Part shown: positions 9,769 through 17,721 of the stretch, one piece after another
Position numbering within the stretch: position 1 is the stretch's first letter
Layout: each line of letters begins with the position of its first letter
Assembly: GCA_002215645.1 (NCBI GenBank)
Contig: NGFI01000010.1
Coordinates: 1-64,000, forward strand
Reading direction: 5' to 3'
Length of the DNA: 64,000 nt
DNA from: Gemmatimonadetes bacterium 2013_60CM_65_52
Lineage (GTDB): Bacteria > Gemmatimonadota > Gemmatimonadetes > Gemmatimonadales > Gemmatimonadaceae
Program-made: the position numbers and the translations under genes
Notes under the pieces: model-generated
Seen by the model: only the letters and a program-made list of their open reading frames with translations
The model's database searches: none
What the model was told of the DNA's origin: nothing

Positions 9769-10032
9769 CTACTCGAGAAGGTCGGACTCATACTTCTTGT
9801 AGACGGCACCCTGAGATTCGCGATTCTCGGGACGCTGAAGCTCCTCGATGAGCGCCACGAGGCGCGGCGTGAGAAACACGAGGTACCGGGCGTCGATCGC
9901 TTCATACGTGTGCGCAACTCCGGCCGGCACGAATACCGTTCCCCCTGCGCCGACGTCTACGGAGCGATCGGCAAATCGAAAACGAAGCGCCCCCTCAAGG
10001 ACGTGCCACGCCTCGTCGTCGGTGTGGTGCAC
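9769..10032 (-). CDS. Cupin-domain protein with unclear start
   Basis: A single small cupin barrel. HHTDDEAWHVLEG is metal-binding motif 1 and VFVPAGVAHTYEA is motif 2. The GTG at 10032 is the only ordinary start codon in frame, but homologous-looking sequence (WHVRVLASSSGPAKLHV) continues upstream. That extension runs to the TGA that ends the vapC gene, which is in the same frame. The first His of motif 1 (LHVHH) is lost if translation begins at the GTG. Either a non-standard start is used or the 5' end was lost when the toxin gene arrived. Possible products are 87 residues (from GTG) or about 106. Confidence 0.55.
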   Translation of the reverse strand: MHHTDDEAWHVLEGALRFRFADRSVDVGAGGTVFVPAGVAHTYEAIDARYLVFLTPRLVALIEELQRPENRESQGAVYKKYESDLLE

Positions 10033-10089
10033 GTGAAGCTTCGCCGGCCCGCTGCTGCTCGCCAGAACGCGAACGTGCCACGGTCCGAT

Positions 10090-10521
10090 TCACGCTTCGA
10101 TTGGAAGGACCTCGAGGCCCGCGGCTCGAGAGTTGGCGCGCACCCGCTCGTCGAGCGAGATGACGGAAAGCGTACCCAGTACCTCGCGGAAGCGATCGAT
10201 GGTCGCAAGGTGCAACGCATCGAGCGAACGCACCGGCTCAGTGGGGAACCCTTTCCTCGCGCGAGCGAGAATCTCCTCAGACAGGTCGTGCACGTCCCAC
10301 GAAGACTCCGCCTCGGCCAGAAGATGGCGAGCCACAATCTCCTCCGTCGCAGTGATGCGCTTGAGCGCGCGCGCACGGACGAGTGCACGTGCGCACTCGA
10401 CGGCCGTGAGCGCCGACGTGACGACGCGTTCCGACCGCTGGAGTTCGAGGACGACCGCCTGTTGTGAGGCTTCGCCGATGAGCCATGCGAGAGCGGCGCT
10501 CGATTCCAGATACACGATCAC
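10090..10521 (-). CDS. PIN-domain toxin, VapC-like
   Basis: 143 residues, the usual VapC length. It starts IVYLESSAALAWL, where the first acidic residue of the PIN active site is Glu6 instead of the usual Asp; the other acidic positions are in TAVECARAL, SLDALHLATI and VISLDERV. VapC toxins are Mg-dependent RNases that cut tRNA or rRNA. The GTG start (10521-10519) overlaps the antitoxin TGA by four bases, which fixes the start and shows translational coupling. The cupin frame follows directly after its stop. Confidence 0.85.
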   Translation of the reverse strand: MIVYLESSAALAWLIGEASQQAVVLELQRSERVVTSALTAVECARALVRARALKRITATEEIVARHLLAEAESSWDVHDLSEEILARARKGFPTEPVRSLDALHLATIDRFREVLGTLSVISLDERVRANSRAAGLEVLPIEA

Positions 10522-10811
10522 GTGTCGCGGCGCTCCTCGTCCAGCAACTCGCGCGCGAGCCCATCGGGCGATTTCAGCGGCGACACCTGATACGCCGGCG
10601 CGGGACGCTCGCCCAATCGCATACGTCCCTCGGCAGCCATCGCCGCAAGTGCTCGCTCCTCGGGCGACGCAACCCATTGCGAGACGTCCGGACGCCGGAG
10701 CTCCGCAACCACGCGGCCCCGGTCCGTCACGAGATAGACGTCGCCATTCTGGACGTCCCGGAGCACGCGGCTGAGCTGCGCCTTCAGTTCACGAATGCCG
10801 ATGGTTCGCAT
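10518..10811 (-). CDS. Antitoxin, Phd/YefM type
   Basis: 97 residues. The N-terminus RTIGIRELKAQLSRVLRDVQ followed by YLVTDRGRVVAEL is the Phd/YefM DNA-binding fold. The C-terminal half is charged and would bind the PIN toxin encoded next. The ATG at 10811 starts immediately before the conserved MRTIGIRELK; a TTG at 10820 would add three residues. A perfect palindrome lies ten bases upstream and is the probable autoregulatory operator. The pairing of a Phd-fold antitoxin with a PIN toxin is common in VapBC-type modules. Confidence 0.85.
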   Translation of the reverse strand: MRTIGIRELKAQLSRVLRDVQNGDVYLVTDRGRVVAELRRPDVSQWVASPEERALAAMAAEGRMRLGERPAPAYQVSPLKSPDGLARELLDEERRDT

Positions 10812-10820
10812 ACCCGGCAA

Positions 10821-10840
10821 TGTAGTCTCACAAGACTACA
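10821..10840. promoter_or_regulatory. Palindromic operator of the antitoxin-toxin pair
   Basis: Arms TGTAGTCT (10821-10828) and AGACTACA (10833-10840) are exact reverse complements around a four-base spacer. The site is nine bases from the antitoxin ATG and overlaps where a promoter would lie on the minus strand. Autorepression by the antitoxin is inferred from family behaviour. Confidence 0.6.
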
Positions 10841-10918
10841 CAAGCAAGCAGCCGCCAGGCAGAGTGCTGCATGCAACGCATTGACGCGCGCCCGTTTCGG
10901 ATGTCTCGCCCCGCCATC

Positions 10919-12616
10919 TCAAAGCATCGGCAGTCCCGCGCCATCCGGCCCCACCCAGTCGTATGAGTGCTCGCGCCGGCCGAGCCGCCAGCGCGTCGGA
11001 TAAACGGCGTGCTGCCAGTCCACAGGCTCGGCGAGCGGCTGCGGCACCGCCGCCAGTGCAAGCGCGGCTCTCAGATCGCGACGCTGTTCGTCTCCGAGCG
11101 CATCAGGCGCGATGGAGACGAACAGCGTCGTGCCGCTTCGGCCCAGCAGATCGAGCCACTGCCGGTTCAGCGACCAGGGGATCGCGTTCGTCACACCCAC
11201 GCAATCGGCATCGGCAACGTAGAAGGCGCCGTGCTGCGCTCCGCGAAATGCCAGCGTGTTCACACCCATCTTTCTCGTGCGGGACCACTCCGTACCGCTC
11301 GTATCGTCGCCCACGCGGCAGAGCTCGAAGTGCCCGGCCGACAGGTGGCTCACCGTATTGCAGCCGATGACGACGCCGTCGCCGGCGGCCGTGCGAATGG
11401 CGCGATACAACTCGTCGATGACTTCGGCGGTCGTGCGCGTCGCGCCCGAGGCGAACGTCCACCCGTCGCGCGTCATCGCCGCACCCATCTGCATGCCCCA
11501 TCGGCCGAAGACGTCGTACGTCGTGTAATCGTGCTTGATCAGGTCGAATCCCCACTGCCGCAGGCGCGCGACGTCTTCTGCAACCTTGTGTAGAACGTCC
11601 GGCACGGACGGATCCAGGAACGTGCGATCACGCGGCAAGCGCCATCCATCGGGCGAGTTCACCATCGCCTGAAGCGGCCGTATCCAGATTCCGGCTCGTG
11701 CGCCAATACTGCGGATCTCCGCGGCCAATCCAGGCATGTCCCGAAATTTCTCGTTGCCGTGGTCCCACGTGCCGACCCCAGTCTTGGTGGCGCTCCTCTC
11801 GGGTTGCCATCCGTCATCGATGACGGCGAATGGTCGGTTGCCACCGGCGGGCGACAGCTCGACGATGTGTCGTGCGTCCACCCGAACCGTGTCGGCGCTG
11901 TTACGGCCGTAGACCCAGTACCAGTCGTTGCTTCCGTAAACCGGCTGAGAGGGAAGCCGTGGACTCGGGCACATCTGTCGGCAGAAGTCATGGACGGCGG
12001 CAAAGGCAGATTCTCCTCCCCGGCCCGCGCGTGAGACGACGTCGCAGACGTCGAGCGTGCGCTCGCCGAGCTGCACGCCGAGGCCGCCGCTGCGGACGTC
12101 GGCCCAGAGACTCACTCCCTGCGGATCGATCTGCCAGAAACAGAACGCCCGCGCGCCAGTGCGAACACCATAGGCATGAGTGAGCTCGCCGTCGCTCGTC
12201 GCGGCGTACCATGGCATCACGCGGTCCGGCACCCACCCGCGCCACTCGAGGTCTCCGTACCCCCTCTCCCATGCGTCGCCGAGTATGAGGCGAACGTCGG
12301 TCAAGTCGCCGCGCCAGCGCAGATGGATGCGTTTCGCGGCCGTGCCAGGTGACATGAGTGAGACGCGAATGGCGTCGCCGTGCTCGATGGTGGTGACCGC
12401 GATGCCGTCACTCGTCCATCGCCCTTCGTTCTCACGCACGAGGCGCACGTCACGCGTGGCGGATTGAACGGTGACGCGATCGGGTGCACGGTGGATGTCG
12501 AGATACCTGCGCGGCGCAGCGGCGGTCGTGGCCTCGCGGGCGACGGGCGCCGAGGGTAGCGAGAGTCCAGCTGCGGCCAGTGCGGTACGCCCGATGAATT
12601 CGCGTCTGGAGGTCAT
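10919..12616 (-). CDS. Tat-exported GH36/GH27-like alpha-galactosidase
   Basis: 565 residues. TSRREFIGRTALAAAGLSLP is a twin-arginine signal. An N-terminal beta-sandwich (about 40-215) precedes a TIM barrel with FAVIDDGWQ, the nucleophile region FDLIKHDYTTYD (Asp363) and acid/base candidate RVGDDTSGTEW (Asp437/438). This is the clan GH-D layout. It probably removes alpha-linked galactose or a related sugar from oligosaccharides in the periplasm. The protein is shorter than classical GH36 enzymes, and a more distant member of the clan with another specificity is possible. The sensor-kinase gene that precedes it on the same strand ends 9 bp upstream of its ATG. Confidence 0.8.
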   Translation of the reverse strand: MTSRREFIGRTALAAAGLSLPSAPVAREATTAAAPRRYLDIHRAPDRVTVQSATRDVRLVRENEGRWTSDGIAVTTIEHGDAIRVSLMSPGTAAKRIHLRWRGDLTDVRLILGDAWERGYGDLEWRGWVPDRVMPWYAATSDGELTHAYGVRTGARAFCFWQIDPQGVSLWADVRSGGLGVQLGERTLDVCDVVSRAGRGGESAFAAVHDFCRQMCPSPRLPSQPVYGSNDWYWVYGRNSADTVRVDARHIVELSPAGGNRPFAVIDDGWQPERSATKTGVGTWDHGNEKFRDMPGLAAEIRSIGARAGIWIRPLQAMVNSPDGWRLPRDRTFLDPSVPDVLHKVAEDVARLRQWGFDLIKHDYTTYDVFGRWGMQMGAAMTRDGWTFASGATRTTAEVIDELYRAIRTAAGDGVVIGCNTVSHLSAGHFELCRVGDDTSGTEWSRTRKMGVNTLAFRGAQHGAFYVADADCVGVTNAIPWSLNRQWLDLLGRSGTTLFVSIAPDALGDEQRRDLRAALALAAVPQPLAEPVDWQHAVYPTRWRLGRREHSYDWVGPDGAGLPML

Positions 12617-12625
12617 GCCGGAAAC

Positions 12626-14704
12626 CTATGTCGCCGGAGCGATCGGGAGATCCACCACGAAGGTCGATCCCGTACCGCGCTCGCTCTTCGCATGGATCTC
12701 GCCGCCAGCCTGTCGGACGAGGAGCAACGTGGTATAGAGCCCGAGACCCGTGCCCCTCTCTCCCTTCGTGGAGAAGAACGGCACAAACAAGGATGAAAGC
12801 GTCTCCTCGTCCATGCCGATGCCAGTGTCGGTCACGCACAGCCGAACCCACTGTGATGCGGACGACGACGTCGCCACCGGGAGCTCGTCGTCCGGCGCGG
12901 TGCCGGATGAATGTTTCGCCCCGGATGCGGACACCACTTCAGTCGTGACCGAGATCGATCCATGCTCCGTGACGGCGTCACGAGCGTTCGACACGAGGTT
13001 GAGGACCAACTGCTCGATGGTGATGGGATCGGCCACGACACACGAAGTCCCCGCACCGAGGTCGATGCGAAGATCGACGATGCCGCGAACGAGCACGTGC
13101 AGCATCGGCTCCAGCTCGCGTATCGTGTCGTCAACGCGAATCGCCACGGGCTGTGGAAGCCGTGCCCGACCGAGCGACAGCAGTCGTCCCGTGAGACGCG
13201 ATGCCTGTGCGCCGGCTTCCTCCAGATCGTCGAGCGCCTCGCGATTCCCGTCCGAAAGGTCCGGTGTATCCTTGAGCAGGCCGGCGCTGAGCGTGATCGA
13301 CGTCAGAAGATTGTTGAGGTCGTGCGCCACCCCGGCCGCCAGATGTCCCATCATCTCGACGCGCTGTGCCCGCTGTAGCCGTTCGGTCAATTCGCGCTCG
13401 GCGGTCACGTCTCGCGCAACGACACCCGTGTAGCGGATGACATCGGATGCGTCGCGCACTGGAAAGCGGGTGACGACCAGATGACGCGGCGTTCCGAAGA
13501 CGATCGTCTCGTCGAAGGTGATCGCGTGCCCGCGAGCGACAACCATTCCGTCGCGCTCTCGGGCCAGGGCGGATTCCGCGGGACTCATGAAGTCCCGGGT
13601 GGATCCTCCAATCAACTGCTCGCGCGTTCGTCCAACGAGCCGTGCGTAGGCGCTGTTGGCAATGACCGTGCGTCCGTCGAGATCCTTCAGCACGAGAATG
13701 TCGTCCGAGCCGTTGAGAAATCCTTCGCGGATGTCCACCTGAAGGACGAGCTGCTCGTACGCTCGGCGCCCCTGCTCCGAGAGCGCCGACAACAGGATGC
13801 CGGTGAGCGCGAGCATCGCCAGATAGATCTGAAGTTGCAGCACCCGATCGGCGAGCACGGCCTCTGTCGCGAACGGACCGGTGCCGCGAGCGGTACACCA
13901 TGCGGCCACGGTGCTGATTTCCAGAATCGCAAAGGCGGTCCAACGCGGACCGCATCGGATCGCGGACCATGCCAACAGTGGGAACATCGCGTACGGCACC
14001 ACGACGAACTGCAGGAGGACTGGCGGCCGTGCAAAGGAGAGCAGTGACACGGCGAGGATGGCGGCTTGGCCCAGCAGCAGCTCGGGCGTCTGGGCGCACC
14101 ACGGTCCACTCCGCCGATGCTCGCGCCACCCATACATCACGGGGGGAGCAAACAGGAGCATGCTCAGCGAATCGCCGGCGAACAGCGGAGTCCACGCGGC
14201 AGCAAATGACAGTTGAAACGCGCGTGCGTACGCCACGGCCGACGGCAGCGTCGTTACGAGGGGGACGAGACACACCGCGATGCCGACGAACGACGCGAGA
14301 TCGCCCGCGTCCTCGAGTGGACCGCCTATTTTCGTCGTGCGTCTCAGGAGCAGCGCCGCCAGCGCCGCCTGTGCAAGGCCGGCAAGCGCGCCGATGACCG
14401 TGGCTCCGCTGGCGAGATCGCCACGCACGGCATAGATGGTTCCGACCTGCGCCAGCACGGCAAGACCGCCGATCAGTGGCCACTCGCGGTACGCGCGGCG
14501 AAACAGGATGCCGCAGAGAATACCGTTGATCGGCCAGTATGCCCACGGGCCCGTCTCCGGGCCGAGTCCGACGTAGCGTGAGGCGAGGTATGCGACGGCG
14601 GGAAGCACCAGCGCGGCCACCAGCCACCGCGTGCGCCCGCTGTCGCGATCGACGGGCGCAGGATCGGCGGGGACGGCCACATACGGAATGGCCGGTGTGC
14701 TCAT
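12626..14704 (-). CDS. MASE1-PAS sensor histidine kinase
   Basis: About 692 residues. Residues ~28-310 contain eight or so hydrophobic helices of MASE1 type, including WPINGILCGILFRR. A PAS domain (~325-435) starts with REGFLNGSDDILVLKDLDG. HisKA has phospho-His461 in AAGVAHDLNNLLTS, and HATPase_c shows NLVSNARDAV, DTGIGMDE and GTGLGLYTT. It probably senses a membrane-associated or small-molecule signal. No response regulator gene is adjacent, so it may be an orphan kinase. The ATG at 14704 was chosen because GAGGG lies upstream and earlier in-frame codons encode low-complexity, non-homologous sequence. Confidence 0.88.
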   Translation of the reverse strand: MSTPAIPYVAVPADPAPVDRDSGRTRWLVAALVLPAVAYLASRYVGLGPETGPWAYWPINGILCGILFRRAYREWPLIGGLAVLAQVGTIYAVRGDLASGATVIGALAGLAQAALAALLLRRTTKIGGPLEDAGDLASFVGIAVCLVPLVTTLPSAVAYARAFQLSFAAAWTPLFAGDSLSMLLFAPPVMYGWREHRRSGPWCAQTPELLLGQAAILAVSLLSFARPPVLLQFVVVPYAMFPLLAWSAIRCGPRWTAFAILEISTVAAWCTARGTGPFATEAVLADRVLQLQIYLAMLALTGILLSALSEQGRRAYEQLVLQVDIREGFLNGSDDILVLKDLDGRTVIANSAYARLVGRTREQLIGGSTRDFMSPAESALARERDGMVVARGHAITFDETIVFGTPRHLVVTRFPVRDASDVIRYTGVVARDVTAERELTERLQRAQRVEMMGHLAAGVAHDLNNLLTSITLSAGLLKDTPDLSDGNREALDDLEEAGAQASRLTGRLLSLGRARLPQPVAIRVDDTIRELEPMLHVLVRGIVDLRIDLGAGTSCVVADPITIEQLVLNLVSNARDAVTEHGSISVTTEVVSASGAKHSSGTAPDDELPVATSSSASQWVRLCVTDTGIGMDEETLSSLFVPFFSTKGERGTGLGLYTTLLLVRQAGGEIHAKSERGTGSTFVVDLPIAPAT

Positions 14705-14801
14705 CACCACCCTCGCCGCTGGGAGTGCATCTCGGACGCTCCGGAATTCTGCCATCGTAATGATTCGCCCATCGCGACCGGTCAGCAGCGTTTCCGACCG
14801 C

Positions 14802-15377
14802 TCACACCGATTCCGCGTCGACGAAAAATGCCGGGATGTCCAGCTCGAATGCCGCGCCTGCTCCCTCGGGATGCCACACCAAACGCTCCGCAAGAATCGC
14901 AGGACGTTCGTCGTCCGGCTGCCACCGCTCGAACGTGCGCGACTGTTGATCGATGACCCAATACTCCGGCACGCGGGTGCGCTGATAGCGCGGGCGCTTG
15001 ACGACACGATCGAAGCGCGCCGACGACGGAGAGATGATCTCGGCGGCGAGCAGGAGCTTGCTGACGAAGTACTCCTTGTCCACGAGCTCTGCCGTCGGCA
15101 CCACGAGCAGGTCGGGCTGCGTGACGAGTCCGGGTTGGAGCTTCACGTCCAACGAGGCGGTCAGCGCGCGTCCCAGCCGCATGGCGCGCACGTATTCATG
15201 GAGAAGCGCAAAAAGAGATCCGCTCACCAACTGATGATCTGTGCGAGGGCTGGGAGTCACGAGCACCTCGCCGTCGACCAGCTCCCAACGTTCGCCCGGC
15301 GGAGCCGCGTCACGCGCGACGTAGAACTCCGCCTCGGTCCACAGAGGGGATGCTGATTGATGCGCGACCATGAACAT
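14802..15377 (-). CDS. Uma2-family (DUF820) PD-(D/E)XK endonuclease-like protein
   Basis: About 191 residues. The Uma2 fold is marked by WTEAEFYVARDAAPPGERWELVDGEV, SGSLFALLHEYV, the acidic QPDLLVV strand and AAEIISPSSARFDRVVK followed by VPEYWVID. The Asp and Glu in these strands form the predicted nuclease site. Members are abundant in cyanobacteria and soil bacteria, and a biological role is rarely known. ATGs at 15377 and 15371 are both possible; no strong ribosome-binding site distinguishes them. Confidence 0.8.
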   Translation of the reverse strand: MFMVAHQSASPLWTEAEFYVARDAAPPGERWELVDGEVLVTPSPRTDHQLVSGSLFALLHEYVRAMRLGRALTASLDVKLQPGLVTQPDLLVVPTAELVDKEYFVSKLLLAAEIISPSSARFDRVVKRPRYQRTRVPEYWVIDQQSRTFERWQPDDERPAILAERLVWHPEGAGAAFELDIPAFFVDAESV

Positions 15378-15514
15378 AATGTGCTCGGCGGCGATGGGGT
15401 TTCGCAAGCGGGGCCATGACGCAGCCTAGCGCGACGTGCGCTGCGCAGCCAAACCCTTAGTGCTCGCGTCTTATCCTTGCGTTGCAACGCGCCGAGTGGG
15501 CGTGGCGTCGTGCG

Positions 15515-15838
15515 CTATGCTCTCTTAGGCTCTCCGTCGTCGCTGACCGAGTCATAGATGCGCACTGCGGTCCAGAAGGCACCGCACTCCGCTCTGAACG
15601 TGTCGTGCACCGGATGCACTTGATACGCGTCGTGCGCCACCTGATCGGCGAAGATGAGCACGAGCGCCCGAGTATAGCTCCGCTCGATCACTGGACGGTC
15701 CGTGGGCGCTGGCACACCGATGTATCCCTGCGCCACACCCTCGATCGCGCGCACCGATCGCAAGCCCGCCTCGAACTGAGCGCGTTGGGCGGCGGACAGA
15801 TCATCTCGAAGCCAGAAATAGACCGCATGTATGAACAT
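15515..15838 (-). CDS. Dabb (stress-responsive A/B barrel) family protein
   Basis: 107 residues. The opening MFIHAVYFWLRDDLS and the central helix/strand pattern with HDAYQVHPVHDTF are typical of ferredoxin-like Dabb proteins, which act as dimers and include cyclases and proteins with no known reaction. It sits 32 bp downstream of the PepSY membrane-protein gene on the same strand. No function beyond the fold can be assigned. Confidence 0.85.
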   Translation of the reverse strand: MFIHAVYFWLRDDLSAAQRAQFEAGLRSVRAIEGVAQGYIGVPAPTDRPVIERSYTRALVLIFADQVAHDAYQVHPVHDTFRAECGAFWTAVRIYDSVSDDGEPKRA

Positions 15839-15870
15839 TCAAAGGCCGGATTGATGTGAAACGGCAACGT

Positions 15871-17364
15871 CTACAGGAGGCGACGCACTCGTCTGGTCGC
15901 GATCCACACGCCCGTCGCGGCGGCGATCAGTCCGCCGAGCATGAACGGCAGGACGACGGCATCCCACAGTGGCCGGCGACCGTTGATTGCCGGAAAGTCC
16001 CAGGTGTGCATTCCGTCTCTGAGCCACCGCCAGCGCCGAGACTCACGGTCGACAAATCCGACCGGGGCACCAGTGACCGTGTGCAGGTACAGGGCCGAGT
16101 GTGCGCTGTCGTCGAACGCCACATGCCAAACCGGGAGATGTACCTCGCGTCCGCGCCGCGCATAGTAATAGGAATCATGCCGGTCGAGCCGCTCCGCTGA
16201 CGCGACGCGCGCGGTCGGCACGACGCTGAGAGCCGCTTGCGCCGCTCGCGCCGAATCGAGCTCGCCGCGGACCGCGCCCGTGGCGGCATCGACCCACACT
16301 TCGGGTCCCGTCACGGATTGAATGTCGTAGCCCGGACGTCCTCCCAATTGTTCGAGCGTGACGGACAGGAGGCGGTCGGATCGCAATGCGCCGCTCGATC
16401 GTGCTGCACGTACGGCGTCCCCCTCGCTCAGCGATACCTGTCGCCAGGCGACCGACCCGCCGCGCGCGCGAGCCGCCTGTCCTGGTCGCACGCTGTTTCC
16501 GCTGCCAAGAATCTCGAGTACGCCGCTGACACTCCACGTGAGAACGACGAGGCCGAAGCCAATGCCGGCGACGTGATGCCATTGTGACACTCCACCATAT
16601 GCGCTCACTCGCCATTGGCCTTGTCGGCGCCGGGGAAACAGTTGCACGACCCCGTAGACGATTCCGGTGAGCGCCATGAGCACCGCTGCACCCGGGAGAA
16701 GGAGATTGAGCCAGGTCCAGAGCTCGCGGCGATCGTACAGCCATCCGAAATACAGCCAGTGCGGCACGACACCGAGCCACGTTGTGAGGCGCGTGCGGTT
16801 CGTGACGACGCCAAAGATCGCGCCGCGGCCGCGTGAGACGTACAACGCCGTGCCGGCATCGTCATCGAATCGCACGCGATACGCGGGGAAATAGCGCGCG
16901 TACTCTCCCGACATCATGTAGCGGTCGCCGCGATCGACGAGCGCCGTGCCACGCACAGCTGTACGCGCGCCACCAACGGAGCGAGCAAAGGCGATCGCGC
17001 GCGGCGAGTCGAGTGGTGTGAGCGGCAAGCCGGAGCGGGCGTCCACGAGTGCGACCGGTTCCACGTGTCCGTCGCGATAATCCTCCCACAACTCATATAT
17101 CAGATGTCCGTCGCGCCGGAACAGACGTCCGCCGACAGGCGTGGAGCGCTGATCGACTGTTGCTGCCTTGCTGAAGCCCACGACCGACGTGGTCAGAACC
17201 GCGAGATCGAATGGCTCCAGCATGGCTCGCTGCCGCGACTCCGTGATGAGCGGCCACGAGTAGTACATCATTGCGATCCCGCTGGCGAACCAGGAGAAGA
17301 CGATGAGCCCGAGGACGATGCCGGACCAGCGATGAAAGAGAAAGACGTAGCGGCGCCAGTTCAT
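15871..17364 (-). CDS. PepSY-associated transmembrane protein
   Basis: 497 residues. It begins NWRRYVFLFHRWSGIVLGLIVF, the first helix of PepSY_TM proteins, which carries the conserved HRW. Two further helices lie near the middle (HHVAGIGFGLVVLTWSVSG) and one at the C-terminus (PFMLGGLIAAATGVWIA). Periplasmic PepSY-like domains lie between them. Relatives are linked to siderophore or iron uptake and to flavin reductases, so a periplasmic or inner-membrane electron-transfer role is plausible but unproven. The ATG at 17364 is chosen because it opens the conserved helix; upstream in-frame sequence is not conserved in character. Confidence 0.8.
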   Translation of the reverse strand: MNWRRYVFLFHRWSGIVLGLIVFSWFASGIAMMYYSWPLITESRQRAMLEPFDLAVLTTSVVGFSKAATVDQRSTPVGGRLFRRDGHLIYELWEDYRDGHVEPVALVDARSGLPLTPLDSPRAIAFARSVGGARTAVRGTALVDRGDRYMMSGEYARYFPAYRVRFDDDAGTALYVSRGRGAIFGVVTNRTRLTTWLGVVPHWLYFGWLYDRRELWTWLNLLLPGAAVLMALTGIVYGVVQLFPRRRQGQWRVSAYGGVSQWHHVAGIGFGLVVLTWSVSGVLEILGSGNSVRPGQAARARGGSVAWRQVSLSEGDAVRAARSSGALRSDRLLSVTLEQLGGRPGYDIQSVTGPEVWVDAATGAVRGELDSARAAQAALSVVPTARVASAERLDRHDSYYYARRGREVHLPVWHVAFDDSAHSALYLHTVTGAPVGFVDRESRRWRWLRDGMHTWDFPAINGRRPLWDAVVLPFMLGGLIAAATGVWIATRRVRRLL

Positions 17365-17721
17365 GCCGGCAACGTAGAATCGGTGTTCGTGTCGTGCTAG
17401 AACCCCACACGGCGATGGCGTCAACTCGGCGCGCGGAGAGCGTCTCCGTTGCCAATGTCTGGTGAGGGCGCCGGCGCAAACGCTTCAGCGCGCCTCCATC
17501 CCATCGTAGCACTGCCCGCCAACATGAGCGCTTCGAACCTCCTACCACTGTGCGATTTCGGCGAAGGCGTGGAGGACTCCATTCCGCGTGTCGGGCTGCT
17601 CCCGAGCGCGATCTCTGAGCCGGCCGGGTACCCGCGCAGCGGGTGGACGGCGAAGTGAAGCGAGCGACGCGCAGTGCGCGAGCGAGCGGTCGCGCGGGGA
17701 GCAGCCTGGCGCGCGACTAGG
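17365..17721. other. Gene-free stretch with GC-rich internal repeats
   Basis: No convincing gene on either strand. The right end (about 17625-17719) is dominated by short repeated and inverted GC-rich words: an ACCCGC/GCGGGT inverted repeat and several GCGAGCG copies around GCGCAGTGCGC. It could be a repetitive extragenic element or the transcription end of the GH20 gene region; I cannot tell which. Confidence 0.4.

Noticed and set aside
17520-17545. A TTCGAA word that resembles a tRNA T-loop
   Set aside because: The flanking bases cannot form the T-stem and no acceptor or anticodon arm fits.
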